64,000 nt of DNA from Siccirubricoccus sp. G192. Its GTDB lineage: Bacteria > Pseudomonadota > Alphaproteobacteria > Acetobacterales > Acetobacteraceae. The stretch covers positions 3,321,501 through 3,385,500 of the forward strand of contig NZ_JAHREN010000001.1 in the NCBI RefSeq assembly GCF_019084075.1, read 5' to 3'. Position 1 is the first letter of the stretch. Each line of letters opens with the position of its first letter. A program made the position numbers and the translations under genes. This document shows, piece after piece, positions 18,397 to 27,079 of the stretch. The notes beneath the pieces are model-generated. The model had not been told where the DNA came from. It made no database searches and saw nothing but the letters and a program-made list of their open reading frames with translations.

Positions 18397-19536
18397 TCAA
18401 CCCAGCCGCGCCGCCCCCGCGGCGCTGAGATGTGCCAGCCGCCCCGCCGCGAAACTCGCCAGGACCTCCGGCCCCGCCGGGTCCAACACCACCACATCCC
18501 CGCGCTTCCCGGGCAGCAGCGACCCGCGGTCGTGCAGCCCTGCCGCCGCCGCCGGATTGGCGGAAACCAGCGCCCAGGCTTCCGGCAGCGCCATGCGGCC
18601 GCGCCGGACCATGGCGAAGGCCGCCTCCGGCAGGGCCGGCCAGTGATAGTCGCTCGCCAGCACCGTCACCAGGCCGCGCTCGGCCAGCGGCGCGGCGCTG
18701 GCCCAGCCGAGATGGCTGCCGCCCCGCACCACATTCGGCGCCCCCATCACCACCGCCTCCCCCTCGGCGCGCGCAGCTTCCGCCACCGCCTCGGCCATCG
18801 GGAATTCGCAGATCCGGGCGCCGAGGCCGCGATAGAGGGCGCGGTCCTCCAGGGAGGCATCGTCGTGGCTCAGCATGGGCAGCCCGGCGGTGGCAGCGGC
18901 GGCGGCCAGCCGGGCGCGGGCGGCCGGAACCTCCGGCCGGCGGGCGGCGACGCGCTCGATCAGCGCCCGGTAGGCCTCGGGCGAGACCCCGGCCCGGCCG
19001 GCATATTTCGCCACCTGCTTCGCATCCCCCATCCGGCGCAGGATCGCCGGCGTATGGTCGTTGAAACCCAGCAGATGCACCCGGCCGGTGGCGATGCCGA
19101 CCAGCGCATCCTCCATCGCCTCCAGATTGTCGGCCTCGAAGCGGAGGTGCACGCGAAGGTCCAGGGCGGCGCGTGGCCGCACCTGGTCCAGCGCCGCCAT
19201 CAGCCCACGCCAGGCTTCCAACGAGCGCAGCCCCGGCTCCCAGCTCAGGGTGATGCCGAGGAAGGCCGTGGTGATGCCGCTGGCGAGCAACTGCGCCACC
19301 GAATCGCGGAGCGCCAGCGCCGGCGGGAAACCGATGCCCGGCCGTGGTTGCAAGGCCCGCTCATGCGCATCGCCATGCAGGTCCACCAGCCCCGGCAGGA
19401 CCAGCAGCCCCCTGGCGTCGAAAACCCGCGCATCCTGCGGCGCGGTCTCTGCCACCAGACCATTGGCCAAGGCGATCTCGGCCGACGCCAGGCGCTCGCC
19501 GACCAGGACGGTGCCGCCCGCGATGCGGAAACCCAT
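18397..19536 (-). CDS. PhnM-like amidohydrolase (second PhnM paralog)
   Basis: 379-residue amidohydrolase of the PhnM type (alpha-D-ribose 1-methylphosphonate 5-triphosphate diphosphatase, which releases pyrophosphate in the C-P lyase pathway). Marks: LPGLVDLHGDAHERALQPR at about 52-70, where HxDxxxE takes the place of the HTDNLE found in classical PhnM; HDDASLEDR; GAPNVVRGGSHLGW; and LASDYHWPALPEA. It differs clearly from the second copy at 24843. It starts 2 bases after the phnF stop and forms a two-gene unit with it. It may handle a different substrate or be a regulatory duplicate; not determinable here. Confidence 0.82.
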   Translation of the reverse strand: MGFRIAGGTVLVGERLASAEIALANGLVAETAPQDARVFDARGLLVLPGLVDLHGDAHERALQPRPGIGFPPALALRDSVAQLLASGITTAFLGITLSWEPGLRSLEAWRGLMAALDQVRPRAALDLRVHLRFEADNLEAMEDALVGIATGRVHLLGFNDHTPAILRRMGDAKQVAKYAGRAGVSPEAYRALIERVAARRPEVPAARARLAAAAATAGLPMLSHDDASLEDRALYRGLGARICEFPMAEAVAEAARAEGEAVVMGAPNVVRGGSHLGWASAAPLAERGLVTVLASDYHWPALPEAAFAMVRRGRMALPEAWALVSANPAAAAGLHDRGSLLPGKRGDVVVLDPAGPEVLASFAAGRLAHLSAAGAARLG

Positions 19537-19538
19537 GC

Positions 19539-20316
19539 TCAGCTCTCGACCACGATCTGCATGCGCCCGGCGGCGTAGCGGCCGAAGCCGACCTCCACCG
19601 GCAGCCCGGCGGGGTCCACATTCACCGCCTCGGTCACCAGCACCGGCCGATTGCGGGACTGCTGCAGCAGTGCCGCCTCCTCCGGGGTGGGCATCCGGGA
19701 GGTGATGCGTGTCACCAGCCGGCGGTAATCCGGCACGCCGGAGGCCGCCAGGGCCTCGGTGATGGAGGGATTCGCATCCAGCAGCGCGGCGATGCGGGGG
19801 GAAGCGCGCGGCCGAGAAGTAATGCGCCCCGATCACCACCGGGCGTCCATCCACCAGCCCGAGTCTCTCGGCCATCACCACCGGGCGGCCGCGGCGGAGC
19901 CGGAGCGCCTCCGCCACCGCCGTCTCTGCCGGCACTTCCTCGATCCGCAGGATGCGGCCCTGGGGTTCGCGGTTCTGCCGGCGGATCACCTCGGAGAAGC
20001 GGGTACGGGGGCCGACCGGGTAGTCCAGCACATCCTCGGCGACGAAGCTGCCGCGCCCCTGCTCGATCCGCACGAGGCCGCGGGACTGCAATTCCTCCAT
20101 GGCCCGGCGGATGGTGTGGCGGTTCACGCCGAAGCGCTGGGAGAGGGCCTGTTCAGTCGGCAGCCGGTCGCCCGGCGCGGGGGAGCCGCCGGCGATCTCC
20201 TGCTCGATCGTGCCCGCGATCTGGCGCCAAAGGGCGATGCCCTGGCCGCGCGCCAAGCCAGCAGCAGGCCCGTGGGTCAGGCCAGGCGCCAATGCCGTCA
20301 TGGAAAATTCAACCAT
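19539..20316 (-). CDS. phnF: Phosphonate regulator PhnF, GntR/UTRA, one frameshift
   Basis: HutC-subfamily GntR repressor. The winged helix covers about residues 20-95 (IALWRQIAGTIEQEIAGG, then LSQRFGVNRHTIRRAMEELQ and IEQGRGSFVA), followed by a UTRA effector domain that ends GFGRYAAGRMQIVVES. One surplus base in the G6 run at 19796-19801 splits the UTRA domain; corrected length is 258 residues. The start is uncertain: ATG at 20316 or 20301. Divergent from phnG, with a palindrome in the gap that is its likely operator. Confidence 0.88.
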
Positions 20317-20360
20317 GCCCAAGTTTCGCCGTGGCAGTGTGGCGACAGGAAATAGACGGG

Positions 20361-20378
20361 TAGACATCTCTTTGTCTA
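20361..20378. promoter_or_regulatory. Candidate PhnF operator in the phnF-phnG gap
   Basis: TAGACA-TCTCTT-TGTCTA, a perfect 6+6 inverted repeat with a 6-base spacer. GntR/HutC regulators bind short palindromes of this kind. The site sits 18 bases before the phnG ATG and overlaps a possible promoter (TAGACA, 18-base spacer, TATATG at 20385-20390), so bound repressor would block transcription. Shared-gap position allows control of both directions. Confidence 0.6.
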
Positions 20379-20395
20379 GACCTTTATATGCCGCC

Positions 20396-20857
20396 ATGGC
20401 GGAAACCACCCCTCCCTCGGATTTCACGGCACGGCGCCGCTGGATGGCCGTGCTCGCCCGCGCGAGCGCGGCCGAGATCACATCCCGGCTGGAGCGAGCG
20501 CCTCCCTTGCCCGCCCATGCCCGGCTGCGTGGCCCGGAAACCGGACTGGTGATGGCGCGCGGCCGGCAGGGCGGCGATGGCGCGCCCTTCAACCTCGGTG
20601 AGATGACTGTCACCCGCTGCACCGTGCGGCTGCCGGCGGGGATCGTCGGCCATGCCTATGTGGCGGGACGCGATACGCGCCAGGCGGAGCTTGCCGCGGC
20701 GCTGGACGCAGCCTTGCAGGACCCGGCGCTGCAACCGGCGTTGCTGACGGCGGTGATCGAGCCCCTGGCGGCGGCGCAGGCGGAGCGCGCGGCGCGGGAT
20801 GCCCGCCGTGCCGCGGCGACACGGGTGGAGTTCCTCACCATGGCGACCATGCGATGA
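20396..20857 (+). CDS. phnG: C-P lyase core subunit PhnG
   Basis: 153 residues. Subunit of the PhnGHIJ core complex that attaches alkylphosphonate to ATP ribose. Typical text: RRRWMAVLARASAAEI near the N-terminus, LVMARGRQGGDGAPFNLGEM, and TRCTVRLPAGIVGHAYVAGRD. No ribosome-binding site is evident upstream of the ATG. Its stop overlaps the phnH ATG as ATGA. Confidence 0.93.
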   Translation: MAETTPPSDFTARRRWMAVLARASAAEITSRLERAPPLPAHARLRGPETGLVMARGRQGGDGAPFNLGEMTVTRCTVRLPAGIVGHAYVAGRDTRQAELAAALDAALQDPALQPALLTAVIEPLAAAQAERAARDARRAAATRVEFLTMATMR

Positions 20858-21432
20858 CCCAGCCCCTCGCCGCCGGCTTCGCCGACCCGGTGCTGGAGGC
20901 GCAGCACTGCTTCCGCGCGCTGCTGGAGGCCATGAGCCGGCCCGGCCGCGTGCAGCGCTTGGCGGGCGCGCTGGCACCACCGGCACCGCTCAACCTCGCC
21001 GCCGCCGCCGCGCTGCTGACCCTGGCCGATGCCGATACCCCGGTCTGGACCGATGCCGGCGCCGATGCCGAAGCCTGGCTGCGCTTCCACGCCGGCTGCC
21101 CGCTGGTGGCGGAACCCGGCGCCGCCGCCCTGCTGCTCGCCTGTGGCGCCCCGCCGTCCCCGCCCGCCCTGGAGGCCGGGACGGAGGAGGAGCCGCACCG
21201 CGCCGCCACGCTGATTCTACAGGTCACGGCGCTGGAGGAGGGCACGGGCTGGCGGCTCAGCGGCCCGGGCATTGAGGTTGCGCACCGGCTGCGGGTTGCA
21301 GGGTTGCCGGCGGATTTCCTGGTGGCCTGGGCGACCAACCGGGCCCGCTTCCCGTGCGGCGTGGATGTGGTGCTCTGCGCCGGGGAGCGGCTGGCCGCCC
21401 TGCCGCGCACCGTACTGATCGAGGAGGGCTGA
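20854..21432 (+). CDS. phnH: C-P lyase core subunit PhnH
   Basis: 192 residues. PhnH is a PLP-transferase-fold protein without PLP that stabilises the PhnGHIJ complex. Marks: GFADPVLEAQHCFRALLEAM with SRPGRV at the N-terminus, LTLADADTPVW, and RFPCGVDVVLCAGERLAALPR at the C-terminus. Coupled to phnG by ATGA; phnI begins one base after its stop. Confidence 0.95.
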   Translation: MTQPLAAGFADPVLEAQHCFRALLEAMSRPGRVQRLAGALAPPAPLNLAAAAALLTLADADTPVWTDAGADAEAWLRFHAGCPLVAEPGAAALLLACGAPPSPPALEAGTEEEPHRAATLILQVTALEEGTGWRLSGPGIEVAHRLRVAGLPADFLVAWATNRARFPCGVDVVLCAGERLAALPRTVLIEEG

Positions 21433-21433
21433 G

Positions 21434-22513
21434 ATGGCCTATGTCGCGGTCAAAGGCGGCGAGCGGGCGATCGAGCACGCGCATGCCTGGCTGGCCGAGG
21501 AACGCCGGGGCGACCCCGCCTTGCCGGAGCTCACCGTGGCGCAGGTCGAACAGCAGATGTCGCTGGCGGTGGACCGGGTGATGGCGGAAGGCGCCTGTTT
21601 CGACCGTGGCCTGGCGGCGCTGGCGGTGAAGCAGGCGCGCGGCGACCTGATAGAGGCCGCCTTCCTGCTACGCGCCTACCGCACCACCCTGCCCCGCTTC
21701 GGCGCGAGCATGCCTCTCGATACCGGCGCCATGCGGGTGCGGCGCCGGATCAGCGCCACCTACAAGGACCTGCCCGGCGGCCAGGTGCTCGGCCCGACCT
21801 TCGACTATACCCATCGGCTGCTGGATTTCGCCCTGGCCGCCGAGGGCGAGCCGCCGCCGCCCGCGCCGGAAAGCCCGGCGGAGGCCGCCGCCATGCCGCG
21901 CGTCACCGGCATCCTGGCGCAGGAGGGGCTGATGGCCGCCGAGCCGCATTCCGAAGCGGAGCCCGGCGACCTGACGCGCGAGCCGCTGGCCTTCCCCGCC
22001 GACCGGCCGCTGCGCCTCCAGGCGCTGGCGCGTGGCGATGAGGGATTCCTGCTGGGGCTCGGCTATTCCACCCAGCGCGGCTACGGCAATGCGCATCCCT
22101 TCGTGGGCGAGATCCGGCTGGGCGAGGTGGCGGTGGAGATCGTGCCGCCGGAACTCGGCTTCGCCATCGAGATCGGCGATCTCACCGTGACCGAATGCCA
22201 GATGGTGAACCAGTTCGCGGGATCGCGGACCGAGCCGCCGCAATTCACCCGCGGCTACGGCCTGGTCTTCGGCCATGGCGAGCGGAAGGCGATGGCGATG
22301 TCGCTGGTGGACCGGGCGCTGCGCGCGGCGGAGCTTGGCGAGGACGCGGAGGCGCCGGCGCAATCCCAGGAATTCGTGCTCTACCACTGCGACAATGTGG
22401 AGGCGACCGGCTTCGTCGAGCACCTCAAGCTGCCGCATTACGTGGATTTCCAGAGCGAGCTGGAGAAGCTGCGGCAGTTGCGCGCCACCGCCATGCAGGA
22501 GGCCGCGGAATGA
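21434..22513 (+). CDS. phnI: C-P lyase core subunit PhnI (nucleosidase component)
   Basis: 359 residues. With PhnG, H and L, PhnI displaces adenine from ATP with the phosphonate to give ribose 1-alkylphosphonate 5-triphosphate. Marks: MAYVAVKGGERAIEHAHAWL, EQQMSLAVDRVMAEGACFD, RRISATYKDLPGGQVLGPTFDY-type core, RGYGNAHPFVGEIRLGEV and FVEHLKLPHYVDFQSEL near the end. Stop overlaps phnJ by ATGA. Confidence 0.96.
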   Translation: MAYVAVKGGERAIEHAHAWLAEERRGDPALPELTVAQVEQQMSLAVDRVMAEGACFDRGLAALAVKQARGDLIEAAFLLRAYRTTLPRFGASMPLDTGAMRVRRRISATYKDLPGGQVLGPTFDYTHRLLDFALAAEGEPPPPAPESPAEAAAMPRVTGILAQEGLMAAEPHSEAEPGDLTREPLAFPADRPLRLQALARGDEGFLLGLGYSTQRGYGNAHPFVGEIRLGEVAVEIVPPELGFAIEIGDLTVTECQMVNQFAGSRTEPPQFTRGYGLVFGHGERKAMAMSLVDRALRAAELGEDAEAPAQSQEFVLYHCDNVEATGFVEHLKLPHYVDFQSELEKLRQLRATAMQEAAE

Positions 22514-23367
22514 GCACCGCCACCGGCTACAACTTCGCCTATCTCGACGAGGACACCAAGCGGATGATCCGCCGCGCCATCTTGAAGGCGGTGGCGATCC
22601 CCGGGCACCAGGTGCCCTTCGGCTCGCGCGAGATGCCGCTACCCTATGGCTGGGGCACCGGTGGCATCCAGGTGACGGCCAGCATCATTGGCCCCCAGGA
22701 CCGGCTGAAGGTGATCGACCAGGGGGCCGACGACACCACCAATGCTGTCTCCATCCGCCGCTTCTTCGCCCGCGTCGCCGGCGTGCCGACCACCGAGCGC
22801 ACCAGCGAGGCCAGCATCATCCAGACCCGCCACCGCATCCCCGAAACGCCGCTGCGGGAGGGCCAGATCCTGGTCTACCAAGTGCCGATGCCGGAGCCGC
22901 TGTTCCGGCTGGAGCCGCGCGTGGCCGAAACGAAGCGCCTGCATGCCATGGCCGATTACGGGCTGATGCATGTCAGGCTCTATGAGGACATCGCGCGGCA
23001 CGGCCATATCGCGATCTCCTACAACTACCCCGTCATGGTGAATGGCCGCTACCTGATGGCGCCCTCTCCGATCCCGGCCTTCGACAACCCCAAGATGGAC
23101 CGCATGCCGGCGCTGCAATTATTCGGCGCCGGGCGCGAGAAGCGGATCTATGCCGTGCCGCCCTATACCGCGGTGCGCTCGCTCGACTTCGAGGACCATC
23201 CCTTCGAGCCGGTCCGCGCCAAGGCGGCCTGCGCGCTCTGCGGCTCGCGCGAGAGCTACCTCGACGAGGTGGTGACGGACGACCGGGGCGGGCGGATGTT
23301 CCTCTGCTCGGACACGGATTACTGCGGCGAACGCCAGGCCGCCGTGCAACGCGATGCAGCGGAGTAG
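22510..23367 (+). CDS. phnJ: C-P lyase, radical SAM subunit PhnJ
   Basis: 285 residues. PhnJ cleaves the carbon-phosphorus bond, releasing alkane and 5-phosphoribosyl 1,2-cyclic phosphate. The glycyl-radical position is in AIPGHQVPFGSREMP (Gly about 33). The unusual C-terminal cluster motif is intact: CALC, then Cys 22 residues later in MFLC, with another Cys in DTDYC. All catalytic features look functional. It is the fourth gene of a tightly coupled run. Confidence 0.96.
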   Translation: MSTATGYNFAYLDEDTKRMIRRAILKAVAIPGHQVPFGSREMPLPYGWGTGGIQVTASIIGPQDRLKVIDQGADDTTNAVSIRRFFARVAGVPTTERTSEASIIQTRHRIPETPLREGQILVYQVPMPEPLFRLEPRVAETKRLHAMADYGLMHVRLYEDIARHGHIAISYNYPVMVNGRYLMAPSPIPAFDNPKMDRMPALQLFGAGREKRIYAVPPYTAVRSLDFEDHPFEPVRAKAACALCGSRESYLDEVVTDDRGGRMFLCSDTDYCGERQAAVQRDAAE

Positions 23368-23374
23368 GCGCGGC

Positions 23375-24151
23375 ATGATGGAAACCCCGCTTCTTGAGGC
23401 GCATGGCCTCGGGCTCCGCTTCGGCACCATCCCGGCGCTGGATGGCGTCTCTCTGGAGATCTGGCCGGGCGAGGTGGTGGCCATCGTCGGCGAATCCGGC
23501 TCCGGCAAGACCACGCTGCTGCGGGTGCTTTCGGGGCTGCTGCGGCCGGATGCCGGCAGCGTCGCCTATCGCGGGCCGGATGGCGCCACCCATTCGGTGC
23601 ATGACATGGGGGAAGCCGCGCTGCGGCGGCTGATGCGGAGCGATTGGGGCTTCGTCCACCAGAACCCGCGCGACGGGCTGCGCATGGGCGTCTCCGCCGG
23701 CGGCAATGTCGGCGAGCGGCTGATGGCGGTGGGCGCCCGGCATTACGGCGGTATCCGCGCCGAGGCGACGGAATGGCTGCGCCGCGTCGAGATCGACCCC
23801 GCGCGCATCGACGATACCCCGCAGCAATTCTCGGGCGGCATGCAGCAGCGCCTGCAGATCGCCCGCACCCTGGTGACCCGGCCGCGGCTGGTCTTCATGG
23901 ATGAGCCGACCGGCGGGCTCGATGTCTCGGTGCAGGCGCGGCTGCTCGACCTGATCCGGGAATTGGTGGCGGATCTCGGCCTCGCTGTGCTGCTGGTGAC
24001 GCATGACATCGCCGCGGCGCGGCTGCTGGCGCATCGGCTGCTGGTGATGCGGCAGGGGCGCGTAGTGGAGCAGGGACTGACCGACCGCGTGCTGGACGAT
24101 CCGCAGCACGAATATACCCAGCTATTGGTCGCCTCGGTGCTTGCGGCATGA
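23375..24151 (+). CDS. phnK: C-P lyase ABC-type ATPase PhnK
   Basis: 258 residues from the ATG at 23375. ABC ATPase that docks on the PhnJ face of the core complex rather than on a transporter. Walker A GESGSGKTT, Q-loop in FVHQNPRDGLRM, signature FSGGMQQRLQIART, Walker B LVFMDEPTGGLDVSVQ and H-loop LLVTHD are all present. GGAG precedes the start by about 10 bases. The ATGA overlap with phnL follows. Confidence 0.94.
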   Translation: MMETPLLEAHGLGLRFGTIPALDGVSLEIWPGEVVAIVGESGSGKTTLLRVLSGLLRPDAGSVAYRGPDGATHSVHDMGEAALRRLMRSDWGFVHQNPRDGLRMGVSAGGNVGERLMAVGARHYGGIRAEATEWLRRVEIDPARIDDTPQQFSGGMQQRLQIARTLVTRPRLVFMDEPTGGLDVSVQARLLDLIRELVADLGLAVLLVTHDIAAARLLAHRLLVMRQGRVVEQGLTDRVLDDPQHEYTQLLVASVLAA

Positions 24152-24846
24152 GCCCCGCCATTCGCACCGAGGCGCTGGGCAAGAGCTTCACTCTGCACCT
24201 CCAGGGCGGCACGCGCATCCCGGTGCTCTCCGGCGTCGATCTCGCGGTGGAACCCGGCGAATGCGTGGCCCTGGCGGGACCCTCGGGGGCCGGCAAATCC
24301 ACCCTGATGCGCTGCCTCTATGGCAATTACGGTGCCGGCTCCGGCCGCATCCTGCTGCGCCATCGCGGCGCGGAGCTTGACCTTGCCAGTGCCGATGCGC
24401 GGCTGATGCGGGAGGTGCGGCGGGAGACGCTCGGCTATGTCAGCCAGTTCCTGCGGGTGATCCCGCGCGTGCCGACCCTCGATATCGTGGCCGAGCCGCT
24501 GGTGGCGCGAGGCATGCCGCGTGAGGCGGCGCGAGCACGGGCCGCGGCGCTGCTCACGCGGCTGAACCTGCCCTCGGCGCTGCACGCGCTGCCGCCGGCC
24601 ACCTTCTCGGGCGGCGAGCAGCAGCGGGTGAACCTGGCGCGCGGCTTCGCCCCCGGCTATCCCGTGCTGCTGCTGGACGAGCCCACCGCCAGCCTCGACG
24701 CCGCCAACCGCGCCGTGGTGCTCGGCCTGATCGAGGCGGCGAAGGCGCAAGGCACCGCCATCATCGGCATCTTCCACGACACCGAGATCCGCGACCGAGT
24801 CGCCGACCGGCTCTTCGAGGTCCATCCGGAGCAGGCTTTCGCATGA
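24148..24846 (+). CDS. phnL: C-P lyase ABC-type ATPase PhnL
   Basis: 232 residues. Second ABC ATPase of the pathway, needed with PhnGHI for the nucleosidase step. Walker A GPSGAGKST, GYVSQFLRVIPRV, signature FSGGEQQRVNLARG, Walker B VLLLDEPTASLD and switch FHDTEIRDRVADR. Coupled by ATGA at both ends. Confidence 0.94.
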   Translation: MSPAIRTEALGKSFTLHLQGGTRIPVLSGVDLAVEPGECVALAGPSGAGKSTLMRCLYGNYGAGSGRILLRHRGAELDLASADARLMREVRRETLGYVSQFLRVIPRVPTLDIVAEPLVARGMPREAARARAAALLTRLNLPSALHALPPATFSGGEQQRVNLARGFAPGYPVLLLDEPTASLDAANRAVVLGLIEAAKAQGTAIIGIFHDTEIRDRVADRLFEVHPEQAFA

Positions 24847-25984
24847 CACCCGAGACCATCCTGACCAATGCCCTGCTCGTGCTGCCCGATGCGGTGGTCT
24901 CCGGCACCGTGGTGCTGCGCGAGGGTCGGATCGTGGAGGTGCAGCGTGGCCGCAGCCAGCTTGCCGCCGCCGAGGATCTCGGCGGCGACCACCTGATTCC
25001 CGGTGTGGTGGATGTCCATACCGACAATCTGGAGCGCCAGGTGCAGCCGCGCGCCAATGCGCGCTGGCCCAGCCGCTCCGCCATGCTGGCGCATGACGCG
25101 CAGACCGCCGCCGCCGGCGTGACCACCGTGCTGGATGCGCTCTGCCTCGGCGATCTCGGCTTCGATGCCGGCCGCGGCCAGACCTTCGAGGACGGGGTGC
25201 GCGACCTGGACGCCCTGGCGGAAACCGGGTTGCTCAGGAGCGAGCATTTCCTGCATCTCCGTTGCGAATTGCCGGCGCAGGACATGCCGCCCGCACTGGA
25301 GGCCACAGCCGACCACCCGCGGGTGCGCATGGTGAGCCTGATGGACCACTCGCCCGGTGTCGGCCAGTATCGCGATGTCGCCCGCTACCGCGCGATGCGG
25401 CAGCGCCAGACCCGCATGACAGACCGCGAGGTGGAAGCGCGGGTCGCCGCCCTGCTGGACCAGCGCGAGCGGCTGCGCGAGCCGCAGCGGCGCTGGCTGC
25501 TGGAGCGGATCGCGCATCGCGCCCTGCCGCTGGCCAGCCATGACGACGACGATGTGGCCGAGGTGGCGCGCAATGCCCGCGACGGCATCCGCATCAGCGA
25601 ATTCCCCGTCGTGATGGCGGCGGCGCAGGCGGCCCGCGATTGGGGGTGGAGGTGATCGCCGGGGCGCCCAACATCGTCCGCGGCGGCAGCCATTCCGGCA
25701 ATGTCGCCGCGGCCGATCTGGTGCGGCAGGGCGCGGTGGATGCGCTGGCCAGCGACTACGTGCCGGCGGCGCTGGTGGAAGCCGCCTGGCGCTGCGTGAC
25801 GGAGACCGGCCTCACCCTGCCGCAGGCGGTGGCGATGGTCACCGACCGCCCGGCCCGGATGGCGCTGCTGCCCGACCGCGGCCGGATCGAGGCCGGGCTG
25901 CAGGCCGATCTCGTGCAGATTCGCACGCATGAGGGGCTGCCGGTGGTGCGCCGCGTCTGGCGTGCGGGGGAGCGGGTGGCGTGA
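24843..25984 (+). CDS. phnM: PhnM triphosphate diphosphatase, one frameshift
   Basis: Amidohydrolase removing pyrophosphate from ribose 1-alkylphosphonate 5-triphosphate. This copy has the classical motif VVDVHTDNLERQVQPR (about 57-72), VTTVLDALCLGDLG, LMDHSPGVGQ, ASHDDDDV, then after the break GAPNIVRGGSHSGNV and LASDYVPAALVEAAW. The frame breaks at the G5 run 25642-25646, where one base is missing; corrected length is 380 residues. Its stop overlaps the GTG of the next gene, which supports the correction. The operon's true PhnM, in contrast to the paralog at 18397. Confidence 0.94.
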
Positions 25985-26661
25985 CGGAGGCGCGCGTCGC
26001 CCTCTACTGGGCGCCGGAACCGGATGACCCGCTGCACGCGCTGGGCTCCACCTGGCTCGGGCGGGATGCGGAAAGTGGTGCCGCGCTGCCGCAGCCGGCG
26101 CTGCCTGGCCTCGGCATTGCCGAACTCACCGCCGATCCGCGCCGCTATGGGCTGCACGCCACGCTGAAGCCGCCCTTTCGCCTGGCCCTGCCTTATGCCG
26201 AGGCGCTGGCGGCGACGCGGGCGCTGACCGCGCGCCTTGCCCCCTTCGAGCTGCCGCCGCTGGCGGTGCGGGACCTGGAGGGCTTCCTGGCGCTGCGCGA
26301 AGCGGCACCCTGCCCCGCCCTGCAATCCCTGGCCGATGCCTGTGTCGAGGCGCTCGATCCCTGCCGCGCCCCGCCTGAGGCGCCGGAACTGGCCCGCCGC
26401 CGCAAGGCCGGGCTGAGCCCGGCGCAGGCGGCGCTGCTGGAGCGCTGGGGCTACCCTTATGTCTTCGGCGAATGGCGCTTCCATGTGACGCTGACGCGCC
26501 GGCTGCGGCCGGAGGAGAAGGCGGCGGTGCTGCCCGCCGTCACCGCGTATCTGGGCGAGGCCGCGGCGCGACCGCGGCGGGTTGCTTCGATCTGCCTGTT
26601 TACCCAGGCCACGCCGGGCGCGCCCTTCCTGATCGCGGACCGTTTGCGGTTTCAAGGCTGA
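25981..26661 (+). CDS. DUF1045 protein, 2H phosphoesterase superfamily
   Basis: 226 residues. The two catalytic H-x-T motifs of 2H phosphoesterases are visible: GLHATLKPPF (about 58-67) and FHVTLTRRL (about 168-176). DUF1045 (TIGR03223) is recurrent in alphaproteobacterial phn operons with no assigned step. Known 2H enzymes open cyclic phosphates, including ADP-ribose 1,2-cyclic phosphate. Here no phnP is present, so this gene is a candidate for opening phosphoribosyl 1,2-cyclic phosphate (inference). GTGA overlap with phnM. Confidence 0.85.
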   Translation: MTEARVALYWAPEPDDPLHALGSTWLGRDAESGAALPQPALPGLGIAELTADPRRYGLHATLKPPFRLALPYAEALAATRALTARLAPFELPPLAVRDLEGFLALREAAPCPALQSLADACVEALDPCRAPPEAPELARRRKAGLSPAQAALLERWGYPYVFGEWRFHVTLTRRLRPEEKAAVLPAVTAYLGEAAARPRRVASICLFTQATPGAPFLIADRLRFQG

Positions 26662-26665
26662 TCCC

Positions 26666-27079
26666 GTGGGAAAACGGCCCCGCATCTGGGTATGGGCGCC
26701 GGCTCCGGCCAAGCCGCCAGAGGCGGAGAAGCGGGCCATCGCGGCCACCTGCGACGCCTTCATCGCCTCCGTTCTGGTACCACGTTTCCTGCCGGAAATC
26801 CGGCCATCCGATTTCAATTACCCGATCGCCCTCTATGGCAAGTGGCACGGCAATGCCTACCGCTTCATCCAGGGCTGGCGCACCAGCGGGAAACACGGAC
26901 CTGCCGGGGAATTCGAGCAGCCCTTCACCCGCATCACCTATCGCGGCCCCGACCGGTTCGATCTGTTCTGGTTCCGTCACACCGGCCAGTGGTGGCCGAT
27001 GCAAGAGGGCCTGACCCTGGCGGAGGCGCTGGCCGAGATCGAGTCCAATGGCGTGCTTCACCCGACCCCGGGCGCCTGA
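26666..27079 (+). CDS. Unrecognised 137-residue protein at the end of the phn operon
   Basis: GTG start 5 bases after the DUF1045 stop, MGKRPRIWVWAPAPAKPPE at the N-terminus. The middle has FNYPIALYGKWHGNAYRFIQ and the C-terminal half FDLFWFRHTGQWWPMQEGL, rich in aromatic residues and resembling a small beta-rich domain. I do not recognise the family with confidence. No signal peptide. Its last 22 bases overlap the end of convergent phnN. Position suggests co-expression with the phn genes but not necessarily a role in them. Confidence 0.7.
   Translation: MGKRPRIWVWAPAPAKPPEAEKRAIAATCDAFIASVLVPRFLPEIRPSDFNYPIALYGKWHGNAYRFIQGWRTSGKHGPAGEFEQPFTRITYRGPDRFDLFWFRHTGQWWPMQEGLTLAEALAEIESNGVLHPTPGA

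Noticed and set aside
18397..20622. An apparent PhnF-PhnM fusion protein
   Set aside because: Created by the extra base at 19796-19801. With the base removed, phnF stops at 19539 and the PhnM-like gene starts at 19536.
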